Below, one piece after another: positions 1 through 6,480 of a DNA stretch of 7,536 bases (position 1 is the first letter of the stretch; every line of letters begins with the position of its first letter). The notes below the pieces were generated by a model that made no database searches, was not told the DNA's origin, and saw only the letters and a program-made list of their open reading frames with translations. The DNA lies in contig JBKKBM010000139.1 of the NCBI GenBank assembly GCA_046714215.1, positions 1-7,536 of the forward strand. Reading direction: 5' to 3'. Both the position numbers and the translations under genes were made by a program. Source of the DNA: DATLCI01 sp046714215. GTDB taxonomy: Bacteria; Acidobacteriota; Terriglobia; Terriglobales; Acidobacteriaceae.

Positions 1-3000
1 CGTGAAGTCGATCCCGCCGGCCCGTGGCAGCGCGGCTTCTGGGCGCTCATCGTCACCCAGTTCCAGGGAGCATTCACGGACAACGCCCTGAAGAATCTGG
101 TCCTCTTCCAGATATTGGCGCTGTCCCTATCCTCCATGGAAGCGGGCCCGCTCGCGCGCTTCGGTGTGCACACCGCCGAACAATTTCGCCAGGTCCTCAT
201 CCTGCTGCTGGGCGTGCTCTTCTCCTCGCCCTTCATCCTCTTCTCTATGGCCGGCGGTTTTCTTGCCGACCGCTACAGCAAACGCACGGTCACCATCGCC
301 ACCAAGGCGATGGAGATCGCGGTCATTGCCATCGCTACGGTGGGACTCGCGCTGGGCAGCATCTACGTGCAACTGGTTGCCATCTTTCTGCTGAGCACGC
401 AGGCTGCGTTGTTTGGACCATCGAAATACGGACTGCTTCCCGAACTGCTGCCCGAGAAAAAACTCTCCTGGGGCAACGGGATTCTGGAACTAGGAACATT
501 CCTGGCCATCATCGGCGGCACCGTTGCCGGCGCGGTGCTGGCGTCGAGATTCACCGGCGGATACTTCTGGGCCGGCGCCATCCTGCTGGGCATCTCTTGC
601 GTGGGATACCTCACCAGCATCGGCATTACCCGCGTGGAGTCGGCGAATCCCCTGCGGCGGATGCATTGGAACTTCGTCGCTGAGGTCTGGCAGGAGATGC
701 GCCATGTGCGCCGCGACCAGGCACTGCATCTCGCTGTGCTGGGCAACGCGTATTTTTTCTTCCTCACGGCGCTGCTGCTCTCGAACATCCCCATTTACGC
801 GCAGCAAGTGCTGCAAGTAAGCTCGGAGCGCGGCAGTCTGCTGATGGCCGCGGCCGCCATCGGTATCGGCGTGGGAAGCCTCGCGGCGGGATATGTCTCT
901 GGGCACAAGATCGAATACGGACTCATCCCGCTCGGCGCCATCGGCATGACCGTTCTGGGCACAGCGCTGTTCATCGGCGGGCTCTCCTACAACGCCTTCG
1001 CCGCGCTGCTCACGCTGCTCGGATTCTTCTCCGGATTCTTCATCGTACCCATCAGCGCCATGATCCAGCATCGCCCTGACCCGCGCCGCAAAGGCGCCGT
1101 CATCGCCACCGCCAACCTGCTGTCGTTCATCGGAGTCTTCCTGGCGTCGGGCGTGTATTACCTCTTCACCGCGCAGGTAACGGTCAGCGGCCGCGCCATC
1201 GGAATGACGCTCTCCCCCGCGCAAGTCTTTCTCGCCAGCGGACTCTTCTCCCTGTTGGCCACCATCTACATCATCCACTTACTGCCGCAGGCGTTCTTGC
1301 GGTTGATGCTCTTCTTCGCTACACACACCATCTATCGCATCCGTGTGGAAGGGCGCGACAACATTCCCGCGCGCGGCGGCGCGCTCTTCGTCTCGAATCA
1401 CCTTTCGTTTGTAGATGCGCTGTTGCTGCTGGCCTCGACCGAGCGCAACGTCCGCTTCATCATGTTTCAGGACATCTACGATTCCCCCCTGATCAAGCCG
1501 TGGGCGCAGTTGATGAAGGCCATTCCCATCTCCGCAAACCTGCGGCCGCGGGAGATGATCCGCTCGCTGCGCTCAGCCAGCGAAGCCATCCAGCGCGGGC
1601 GCGTCGTATGCATCTTCGCTGAGGGCCAGATCACGCGCATCGGACATCTGCTTCCCTTCCGCCGCGGCATGGAACGCATCATGAAAGGCGTGGACGCGCC
1701 CATCATCCCCGTGCACCTCGACGGGGTGTGGGGCAGCGTCTTCAGCTTCGAGCGCGGACGCTTTTTCTGGAAGATCCCGCGGCGCATCCCGTTTCGCGTG
1801 ACCGTAAGTTTTGGCCAACCGCTGCCGGCATTGGCATCATCGACCGACGTCCGCAGCGCGGTGCAGGAACTCGAGACCGAAGCTTTCCGCCACCAGAAGC
1901 AGCGTATGGAAACGCTCCATCGCGCCTTCGTGCGCACCGCACGCTCCCATCCGCGCCGCTTTGCCATGGCCGATGGCCGCACCCCGCACGTGAGTTTTGC
2001 CTCCGCCTTGACGAAGAGCATCTTCCTGGCGCGCCGTCTGCGCTCCGTATGGCAAGGGCAAAAGATGGTGGGCATCCTCCTGCCGCCTTCCGTCGGCGGG
2101 GCGTTGGTGAACTATGCGGCCATGCTCGTGGGCAAGGTACCCGTGAACTTCAACTACACCGCGTCGAATGAGGTGATGGAATCGTGCGCACAACAGTGCG
2201 GGACCACCACCACCATCACGTCGAAGGCATTCCTGGAGCGATTGCCCAACTTGAAGCCGCCGGGCAAAGTCATATTGCTAGAAGACCTGGCCGCCGAGCC
2301 CAAGCTCACGGAAAAGTTGATCGCATTCGCGCTGGCCTGGTTCGCACCCTTTGAACTGCTGGAGAAATCGCTTGGCAGCAAGAAGCTGACTCAGCTCGAC
2401 GACCTCGCGACGGTCATCTTCTCCAGCGGCAGCACCGGCGATCCCAAGGGCGTGATGCTCTCGCACTACAATGTGGCGTCGAACATCGAGCAGGTGGGCC
2501 GCACCTTCGCCCTCAGCAAACGTGACCGCATCATGGGCATCCTGCCCTTCTTCCACTCCTTCGGCTTCGGAGTCACGTTGTGCCTGCCGGCGGCGTTGGG
2601 CGTCGGCGTCGTCTTCCATCCCAATCCGCTGGATTCCGCCACCATCGGCGCGCTGGTGCGGAGTTACAAAGTCACGTTGTTGGTCGCGACTCCCACTTTC
2701 CTCCAGGCATACACCCGCCGCGTCTCGCCGGAAGATTTTGGCAGCTTGCAATTCGTGATCGCCGGTGCGGAGAAATTGCCGGAGCGCGTCTCCGACGCCT
2801 TTGAAGACCGCTTCGGCCTGCGACCGCTCGAAGGCTACGGCTGCACCGAGTGCTCGCCCGTGGTCGCTGTCAATACGCGCGACTTCCGGGCCGCCGGCTT
2901 CCGCCAAGTCGGCGCCAAGCGCGGCAAGATCGGACATCCGCTCCCCGGCGTCAGCGTGCGCATCATCCATCCCGAAACGGGTGAGCCCCAGCCTTTGGGA

Positions 3001-3501
3001 GAGCCTGGCCTGATGCTCGTCCGCGGACCCAACGTGATGATGGGTTATCTGGGCAAGCCGGAAAAGACCGCCGAAGTCCTTAAGAACGGCTGGTACAACA
3101 CCGGCGACATCGCCAAGCTCGACGAGGACGGATTCATCACCATTACCGACCGGCTCAGCCGCTTCAGCAAAATTGGCGGCGAGATGGTCCCGCATATCAA
3201 GGTGGAAGAAAAACTCCACGAGTGCGTGGACGCGAGCGAGCAGGTCTTCGCCGTCGCCGGCATTCCCGACGCCAAGAAGGGCGAGCGCCTCATCGTCCTG
3301 CATACCCTCACCGATGAAAAGCTAAAAGACGCGCTGGAGAAATTCTCCGCCGTCGAGTTGCCATCTCTCTGGAAGCCCCGCGCCAGCCAGTTCATCCAAG
3401 TCGACGCCATTCCCTACCTCGGGACCGGCAAGATGGACCTGCGCCGAATCAAGGAAGTCGCGTTGGAGAGTGCAACGGTTAGTGATGAGGCGGGGGCGTA
3501 G
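1..3501 (+). CDS. aas: Fused LplT-like MFS flippase / PlsC acyltransferase / acyl-ACP synthetase (Aas-like), 5' partial
   Basis: The protein should import lysophospholipids across the inner membrane and re-acylate them with fatty acid that it activates itself. The frame is open from base 1, and residues 8-35 (QRGFWALIVTQFQGAF and onward) are a typical MFS first membrane segment. The start is therefore upstream, and the in-window TTG at 115 and ATG at 136 are not starts. Domains, numbered from base 1: MFS about 8-430, with motif A GGFLADRYSKR (D90, R91); PlsC acyltransferase about 448-610, with HLSFVD (H467, D472), FAEGQITR (E541) and PVHLDG (570-575); AMP-binding ligase about 640-1150, with SSGSTGDPKG (808-817), EGYGCTEC (944-951), GWYNTGD (1030-1036) and the catalytic lysine in GTGKMD (K1144). 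All catalytic motifs are intact. The family, the lplT-aas pair of E. coli, is established; one-polypeptide versions occur in other bacteria. Fatty-acid and lysolipid specificity cannot be read from sequence. The TAG stop is at 3499-3501, and no clear terminator follows. Confidence 0.93.
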   Translation, partial: REVDPAGPWQRGFWALIVTQFQGAFTDNALKNLVLFQILALSLSSMEAGPLARFGVHTAEQFRQVLILLLGVLFSSPFILFSMAGGFLADRYSKRTVTIATKAMEIAVIAIATVGLALGSIYVQLVAIFLLSTQAALFGPSKYGLLPELLPEKKLSWGNGILELGTFLAIIGGTVAGAVLASRFTGGYFWAGAILLGISCVGYLTSIGITRVESANPLRRMHWNFVAEVWQEMRHVRRDQALHLAVLGNAYFFFLTALLLSNIPIYAQQVLQVSSERGSLLMAAAAIGIGVGSLAAGYVSGHKIEYGLIPLGAIGMTVLGTALFIGGLSYNAFAALLTLLGFFSGFFIVPISAMIQHRPDPRRKGAVIATANLLSFIGVFLASGVYYLFTAQVTVSGRAIGMTLSPAQVFLASGLFSLLATIYIIHLLPQAFLRLMLFFATHTIYRIRVEGRDNIPARGGALFVSNHLSFVDALLLLASTERNVRFIMFQDIYDSPLIKPWAQLMKAIPISANLRPREMIRSLRSASEAIQRGRVVCIFAEGQITRIGHLLPFRRGMERIMKGVDAPIIPVHLDGVWGSVFSFERGRFFWKIPRRIPFRVTVSFGQPLPALASSTDVRSAVQELETEAFRHQKQRMETLHRAFVRTARSHPRRFAMADGRTPHVSFASALTKSIFLARRLRSVWQGQKMVGILLPPSVGGALVNYAAMLVGKVPVNFNYTASNEVMESCAQQCGTTTTITSKAFLERLPNLKPPGKVILLEDLAAEPKLTEKLIAFALAWFAPFELLEKSLGSKKLTQLDDLATVIFSSGSTGDPKGVMLSHYNVASNIEQVGRTFALSKRDRIMGILPFFHSFGFGVTLCLPAALGVGVVFHPNPLDSATIGALVRSYKVTLLVATPTFLQAYTRRVSPEDFGSLQFVIAGAEKLPERVSDAFEDRFGLRPLEGYGCTECSPVVAVNTRDFRAAGFRQVGAKRGKIGHPLPGVSVRIIHPETGEPQPLGEPGLMLVRGPNVMMGYLGKPEKTAEVLKNGWYNTGDIAKLDEDGFITITDRLSRFSKIGGEMVPHIKVEEKLHECVDASEQVFAVAGIPDAKKGERLIVLHTLTDEKLKDALEKFSAVELPSLWKPRASQFIQVDAIPYLGTGKMDLRRIKEVALESATVSDEAGA

Positions 3502-3658
3502 TTTTCACCGCCTTTCTCCCACAAAAAAACTATTTATGCTGTTAAGTTCCTTGGAATCAACAACATCGTTCCAGCATCGTGATTCTAAACGGGTTAGAGG
3601 TACATAATAGAAAACAAGGCACTTAGCGGATCGAACTTACTGTTTACTCCTTTATTAA

Positions 3659-3767
3659 GGGGTTATCCCCCACCCCCCTGGTTATTCCTGGAATCATAGA
3701 GTTACAGACCGGTTATCCTCCAAGATCCTGACCCGTAAAGACTTGCGGGCTCGTTACCTGATTCCAG
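3659..3767. repeat. Nested inverted-repeat block, possible structured RNA or dispersed repeat
   Basis: Three complementary pairings are visible. GGGG (3659-3662) pairs with CCCC (3667-3670) around a TTAT loop. CTGGAATCA (3688-3696) is the perfect reverse complement of TGATTCCAG (3759-3767), 62 bases apart. Inside that outer pairing, CCCGTAA (3732-3738) pairs with TTGCGGG (3743-3749), with one G-T wobble around an AGAC loop. The octamer GGTTATCC occurs at 3661-3668 and 3711-3718. The arrangement could be a small folded RNA or one copy of a dispersed intergenic repeat; I do not recognise a named family. Confidence 0.45.
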
Positions 3768-4005
3768 AGGGTTTGGCCATCCTCGGTTAGCTTACAGTTA
3801 TGAATCGGAGAAATTTTGTTCGCCTTCACCACCCGATTTGTTGTGATCGAAAACTGACTTCAAGTTAGCAGGGTTGGAAGCGGATGAAAGATGAAAATGC
3901 GATTTGTATTTGGGTTTGAATCAAGGAGTTAGAGGGGCGTATAGCTGCGAGATATTTCCCGAACCAGCCTTCGGCAGAGCGGAGACGCTACGCGCCGATC
4001 CATTT

Positions 4006-4080
4006 CCCAGCGCTGAAGTGCTGGGCTAAAATCGGATGCCGCAACGCGGCTTTACCCACACGAGCTGCGCTCGTGGTGGG
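4006..4080. repeat. Cluster of three consecutive hairpins (REP-like intergenic element)
   Basis: Hairpin 1 (4006-4025): CCCAGCGC pairs with GTGCTGGG around TGAA, with one G-T wobble. Hairpin 2 (4038-4050): GCCGC pairs with GCGGC around AAC. Hairpin 3 (4055-4080): CCCAC and ACGAGC pair with GCTCGT and GTGGG around TGC, with one bulged G. GGGG-AA-CCCC follows directly (4078-4087). The spacers between hairpins are only 12 and 4 bases. The pattern resembles REP-type palindromic intergenic repeats, and from memory hairpins with this CCCAGCGC-TGAA core are common in Acidobacteriota spacers. Copy number cannot be judged from one window. Because no T-run follows, a rho-independent terminator is unlikely. 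Confidence 0.6.
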
Positions 4081-4308
4081 GAACCCCGAAACATTCTTTG
4101 CGGTGAATGATCAGTATCGGGAGCTGACAGGCCTCGGCTGGGCCACCCTCCACCCCTACAAAGTGTGTACGAGGAATACACTTAGCTGACCGCCCTCCAC
4201 AACAAGATGGGCTGCCGCGGGATTTGAATCTCTGTCACCCGACTCGACGAGATCGCCGGGGCCTACGAAGCGCGATCCGCCGGTAACCTTCGGCTGCCGA
4301 ACAATTGC

Positions 4309-4315
4309 AAGGAGG
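4309..4315 (+). promoter_or_regulatory. Strong Shine-Dalgarno site for terC
   Basis: AAGGAGG lies eight bases before the ATG at 4324. It is the best ribosome binding site in the window and fixes the terC start. The frame is open upstream back to the TGA at 4225-4227 but contains no better start. Confidence 0.85.
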
Positions 4316-4323
4316 AACAGGAA

Positions 4324-5391
4324 ATGATTTGGCTTTGGGTGGGGTTTATCAGCTTTGTGTTGTTGATGCTGGCGTTGGACCTCGGGGTCTTTCACCGCAA
4401 GGCCCACGTTGTCACGGTGAAGGAGGCCCTCGTTTGGAGCGCTGTGTGGGTCACCTTGGGGCTGGCCTTTGCCTTGTTCGTCTACTTTGGTTACGAAGCC
4501 CAGTGGCTGGGACTCGGAACCGGGGTGGACGCGGTTGATGGCATGCGCAACGACGGCTCGACGGCAACAGAGAAGTACCTCACGGGCTACGTCGTTGAGA
4601 AATCGCTGAGCGTGGACAATGTCTTCGTGATCGCCATGATCTTCGGCTTCTTCGCGGTGCCGCCGATTTACCAACATCGAGTGCTGTTCTGGGGCATCTT
4701 GGGTGCTCTGCTGATGCGCGGCGTGATGATCGCCGTCGGCACGAAACTTATCGCCGAATTCCACTGGGTCTTGTATGTCTTTGGCGCCTTTTTGATCCTC
4801 ACGGGGATCAAGATGCTGGTCCTGAAGACCAACCACACCGACCCGAATCAGAACCTCGTCGTGCGGCTGACGCGACGCTTATTCCCAGTCACGGCTCGGT
4901 TTCATGGAGAGCACTTCGTCGTTCGCGCCGGAGCGCCGGCCTCCTATGAGAGCGAGGTTCCGGGCATGGCCGCTATGCCGGACGAGGCCGTGGTTCAAGC
5001 CCGGCCCGGCACGTTGATGCTCACCCCCCTTGCTCTAGCTCTGATCATGGTCGAGACCACGGACCTCATCTTTGCGGTAGACTCAATCCCGGCGATCTTC
5101 GCCATCACCGCCGATCCTTTCCTGGTGTTTACCAGCAATGTGTTCGCAATTCTCGGCTTGCGATCGCTCTATTTCGGGCTGGCCGGATTGCTGGACAAGT
5201 TCCACTATCTGAAAGTGTCACTCGCTCTGGTGCTCATGGTGGTGGGAATCAAGATGTTCGTCGCCGAGTGGCTTAAAGTCTCGCTCGGCAAGCACTTTAA
5301 CTTCTACCTGCTGGGCGTAGTACTCCTGATCTTGGCTGCTGGGGCGGTAGTCTCGTTGTTTGCTGGACGCCGGGCGGAGAGGGCAGCCTAG
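4324..5391 (+). CDS. TerC/Alx-family integral membrane protein
   Basis: A complete 355-aa polytopic membrane protein of the TerC family. Members (TerC, Alx, MeeF/MeeY) are linked to tellurite resistance or to manganese export that metallates secreted enzymes; by family this one is probably a metal transporter of the inner membrane, though its substrate is inferred. Both family signatures are present and related to each other: EKSLSVDNVFV (E92, D98, N99) in the first half and ETTDLIFAVDSIPA (E244, D247, D253, S254) in the second, followed by SNVFAILGLRS (271-281). Hydrophobic segments lie near 2-22, 36-58, 95-113, 117-140, 143-163, 228-247, 254-272, 276-296, 299-318 and 326-348. A polar loop at about 165-225 separates the halves. 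The length is normal for the Alx-like branch. The gene stands alone: about 820 bp of non-coding DNA precedes it and convergent genes follow. The symbols terC and alx cannot be told apart here. Confidence 0.93.
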   Translation: MIWLWVGFISFVLLMLALDLGVFHRKAHVVTVKEALVWSAVWVTLGLAFALFVYFGYEAQWLGLGTGVDAVDGMRNDGSTATEKYLTGYVVEKSLSVDNVFVIAMIFGFFAVPPIYQHRVLFWGILGALLMRGVMIAVGTKLIAEFHWVLYVFGAFLILTGIKMLVLKTNHTDPNQNLVVRLTRRLFPVTARFHGEHFVVRAGAPASYESEVPGMAAMPDEAVVQARPGTLMLTPLALALIMVETTDLIFAVDSIPAIFAITADPFLVFTSNVFAILGLRSLYFGLAGLLDKFHYLKVSLALVLMVVGIKMFVAEWLKVSLGKHFNFYLLGVVLLILAAGAVVSLFAGRRAERAA

Positions 5392-5420
5392 CAGGAGGGT
5401 GGCCTGCCAAGACTCTCAAC

Positions 5421-5487
5421 TTCAAAAGGACTTCCCGTAAAATCTTCAAAGGAAAGAACTTAGCAAGTTGTAGATTCCAAAGGACTT
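5421..5487. repeat. Degenerate TTCAAAGGACTT-type short repeats downstream of terC
   Basis: Three related words occur: TTCAAAAGGACTT (5421-5433), TTCAAAGGA (5445-5453) and TTCCAAAGGACTT (5475-5487), with starts 24 and 30 bases apart. CCCGTAAAATCTT (5434-5446) matches CCCGTAAAGACTT (3732-3744) upstream of terC at 11 of 13 positions. This is a degenerate tandem repeat tract. Its function is unknown. Confidence 0.5.
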
Positions 5488-5514
5488 GAAAAAATAAAAA
5501 GGGAAACGGCCTTT
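5488..5514 (-). terminator. Possible weak rho-independent terminator for the minus-strand genes
   Basis: Read on the minus strand, AAAGG (5514-5510) pairs with CCTTT (5502-5498) around a seven-base loop and runs into a T-rich tail (TTTTTATTTTTT, opposite 5500-5489). It sits eight bases past the stop of the SnoaL-like gene, where a terminator is expected. The stem is only five pairs and AT-rich, so the call is tentative. Confidence 0.35.
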
Positions 5515-5521
5515 GTAAGCG

Positions 5522-5941
5522 TCAGCCCTTATCCACATGCGACAAATGCTCATGCACGATGCGCAGTTTGCCCTCGGGATCATAGGCAAAGACTTGGCTG
5601 GCGCGTCCGTTGCGGATGTCTTCTTCGATGGCCGCGCTCAGACCGCTGGCCACCCGGCTGGCATGGAAGGTGAAGGTGTAGCTGGCCACGGCGGCGTGGT
5701 CGCCCAGGAGCACGACGTCGATCATGCCCGGCGTGGCGCGGATCGACGACTTCGCGTGAAAATATTCGCGCTGCCGACGGGCCGCGGCCAGGCGTCCGGG
5801 CTCGGAGCGCGTGGACGACGAGCCGAACACGCTCGCCTCGGGCGAATAGAAATCCATCAACTGCTCCGACTGCTTGCTGCTGAAGGCATTCCAGAAACGC
5901 TGAACCTCGGCTTTGATTACTTCGATGGTGAGTTTTTGCAT
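5522..5941 (-). CDS. SnoaL-like (NTF2 fold) protein
   Basis: A 139-aa protein of the SnoaL/NTF2-like superfamily, probably SnoaL_3/DUF4440 type. The small alpha+beta cone fold is used for ligand binding or unspecialised catalysis. The N-terminal helix (about 5-20, with FWNAF at 16-20) leads to a stretch typical of the fold, LMDFYSPEASVFGS (28-41). The beta strands MIDVVLLGDHAAVASYTFTF follow, and the ending LRIVHEHLSHVD is characteristic of this group. There is no signal peptide or membrane segment. The ATG at 5941 is the only plausible start, but the bases before it contain no Shine-Dalgarno sequence; short repeats occupy the site instead. The gene lies 48 bp downstream of the 90-aa gene and is probably co-transcribed with it. 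The substrate is unknown. The antisense frame across it has no family features. Confidence 0.85.
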   Translation of the reverse strand: MQKLTIEVIKAEVQRFWNAFSSKQSEQLMDFYSPEASVFGSSSTRSEPGRLAAARRQREYFHAKSSIRATPGMIDVVLLGDHAAVASYTFTFHASRVASGLSAAIEEDIRNGRASQVFAYDPEGKLRIVHEHLSHVDKG

Positions 5942-5980
5942 GGTACCAAGATGTTACCAAATGCGGCGATGTTACCAAAT
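5940..5980. repeat. Three copies of ATG(G/T)TACCAA over the SnoaL-like start
   Basis: ATGGTACCAA (5940-5949), ATGTTACCAA (5951-5960) and ATGTTACCAA (5969-5978) lie in direct orientation. The last two extend to a perfect 13-base repeat, GATGTTACCAAAT (5950-5962 and 5968-5980). On the minus strand they read TTGGTAACAT and form the whole leader of the SnoaL-like gene; the first copy overlaps its start codon. This could be an operator, a translational element or a slipped duplication. Confidence 0.6.
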
Positions 5981-5989
5981 CACCGCTGC

Positions 5990-6262
5990 TTAAGCGTCTG
6001 GATTCGTGTCGCGCTGCCGGCGGAGCTCTTCCATCACCGAACTGACCAGTTCCTTGGCGTCGTTCAATGACTTCAGGACGGCCTGCACGTCCGTCGCCGG
6101 CTGGCTGGGATTGCGGTTGCTGCGGCAGTAGACGCCGTGCTGGCCCACGAGGATGAGCGCGTCGGTGAGGGCATCCAGCGCGACGGCAAGCCGCCCGCGC
6201 GGCACGCCCATCATCATCTCGTGCTTTTCCAGCTCATCGCGTTTGTCGTCAAAGACAGACAT
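5990..6262 (-). CDS. Small protein of unknown function (90 aa)
   Basis: I do not recognise this family. The protein is 90 residues, polar and probably mostly helical. It has an acidic/basic N-terminus (MSVFDDKRDELEKHE), a middle helix with GRLAVALDALTDALILVG (about 23-40), a polar turn (CRSNRNPSQP, the only cysteine) and a charged amphipathic helix at about 57-83 (DVQAVLKSLNDAKELV, EELRRQRD). No signal peptide or long membrane segment is seen. The start at 6262 lacks a clear Shine-Dalgarno sequence; the internal ATGs at codons 16-18 are alternatives with slightly better purine context. It lies on the same strand as gcvPB (218 bp upstream) and the SnoaL-like gene (48 bp downstream). The shape would suit a small helical-bundle regulator or adaptor, but that is speculation. 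Confidence 0.6.
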   Translation of the reverse strand: MSVFDDKRDELEKHEMMMGVPRGRLAVALDALTDALILVGQHGVYCRSNRNPSQPATDVQAVLKSLNDAKELVSSVMEELRRQRDTNPDA

Positions 6263-6289
6263 GGTTTTGCTAACTGCAAAGAGCTATCT

Positions 6290-6472
6290 AACCACGAAGG
6301 ACACAAAGGACACGAAGGATTTGTAAAGGGGTTTCAAAGATCTAAGGCCGGCGAGTAGTTCGGCCCGCTCACGCCGAAATGCTGATTCAAAGATGGCTGG
6401 TTTGATGATGATGACGCAGTCACCGAAGTGGCACCCAAGAACTCCTTCGTGTCCTCTGTGTCCTTCGTGGTT
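6290..6472. repeat. 30-bp inverted repeat of ACACGAAGG units around a 123-bp centre
   Basis: The left arm (6290-6319) and the reverse complement of the right arm (6443-6472) match at 29 of 30 positions, the one difference being A versus G. Each arm is three tandem copies of a 9-base unit close to ACACGAAGG. Translated, the arms give NHEGHKGHEG and NHEGHRGHEG, strings I associate with spurious predicted proteins from dispersed intergenic repeats in many bacteria. The centre has no gene; it holds a direct repeat TTCAAAGAT (6333-6341 and 6386-6394). The element fills most of the spacer between gcvPB and the 90-aa gene. It could be a MITE-like element or a long transcript hairpin that separates expression of the two genes. 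Confidence 0.8.
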
Positions 6473-6480
6473 CAAGAGGT

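Larger units (their letters stand above)
3502..4323. other. Long gene-free spacer between the aas-like gene and terC
   Basis: About 820 bp without a credible gene. The first 450 bases are visibly richer in A and T than the flanking genes, with stops in all frames. The longest frames that cross the region lack a start codon or are antisense to terC. Contents, in order: an AT-rich stretch to about 3655 in which I see nothing specific, a nested inverted-repeat block (3659-3767), unremarkable sequence to about 3940, a hairpin cluster (4006-4080), and the terC leader (4081-4323). No terminator of the hairpin plus T-run type follows the aas-like stop. Confidence 0.75.

Noticed and set aside
2278..3303. 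Long minus-strand frame (341 aa) antisense to the AMP-binding domain.
   Set aside because: It mirrors strongly conserved ligase motifs on the plus strand and is the usual result of GC-rich codon usage. No start signal or domain is seen.
3920..4189. Open plus-strand frame through the hairpin cluster whose end (FFAVNDQYRELTGLGW) looks faintly like a PAS-domain segment.
   Set aside because: It has no start codon or ribosome binding site, most of it is translated hairpin repeat, and the resemblance covers too few residues to support even a pseudogene.
4203..4235. tRNA-like T-loop (TTCAAATCC, minus strand) with a GCAGCCCA-like 3' end, suggesting a tRNA or attachment-site remnant.
   Set aside because: The T-stem has mismatches and no matching 5' acceptor strand lies at tRNA distance, so neither a tRNA nor a clear remnant is supported.
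4081..4323. Possible yybP-ykoY (manganese) riboswitch, which often precedes terC-family genes.
   Set aside because: I looked for the conserved GGGGAGUA and GUCAACA-type segments of that motif and found neither. The leader may still be regulatory, but not as this class.
4156..4836. Long minus-strand frame (226 aa) antisense to the first half of terC.
   Set aside because: The composition is rich in H, D, Q and G without hydrophobic core or family features; it is the mirror of a well-supported membrane protein gene.
5537..6070. Plus-strand frame (177 aa) opposite the SnoaL-like gene.
   Set aside because: The minus strand shows a complete SnoaL-like pattern with the typical VHEHLS end, whereas this frame shows no family features and runs across two minus genes.
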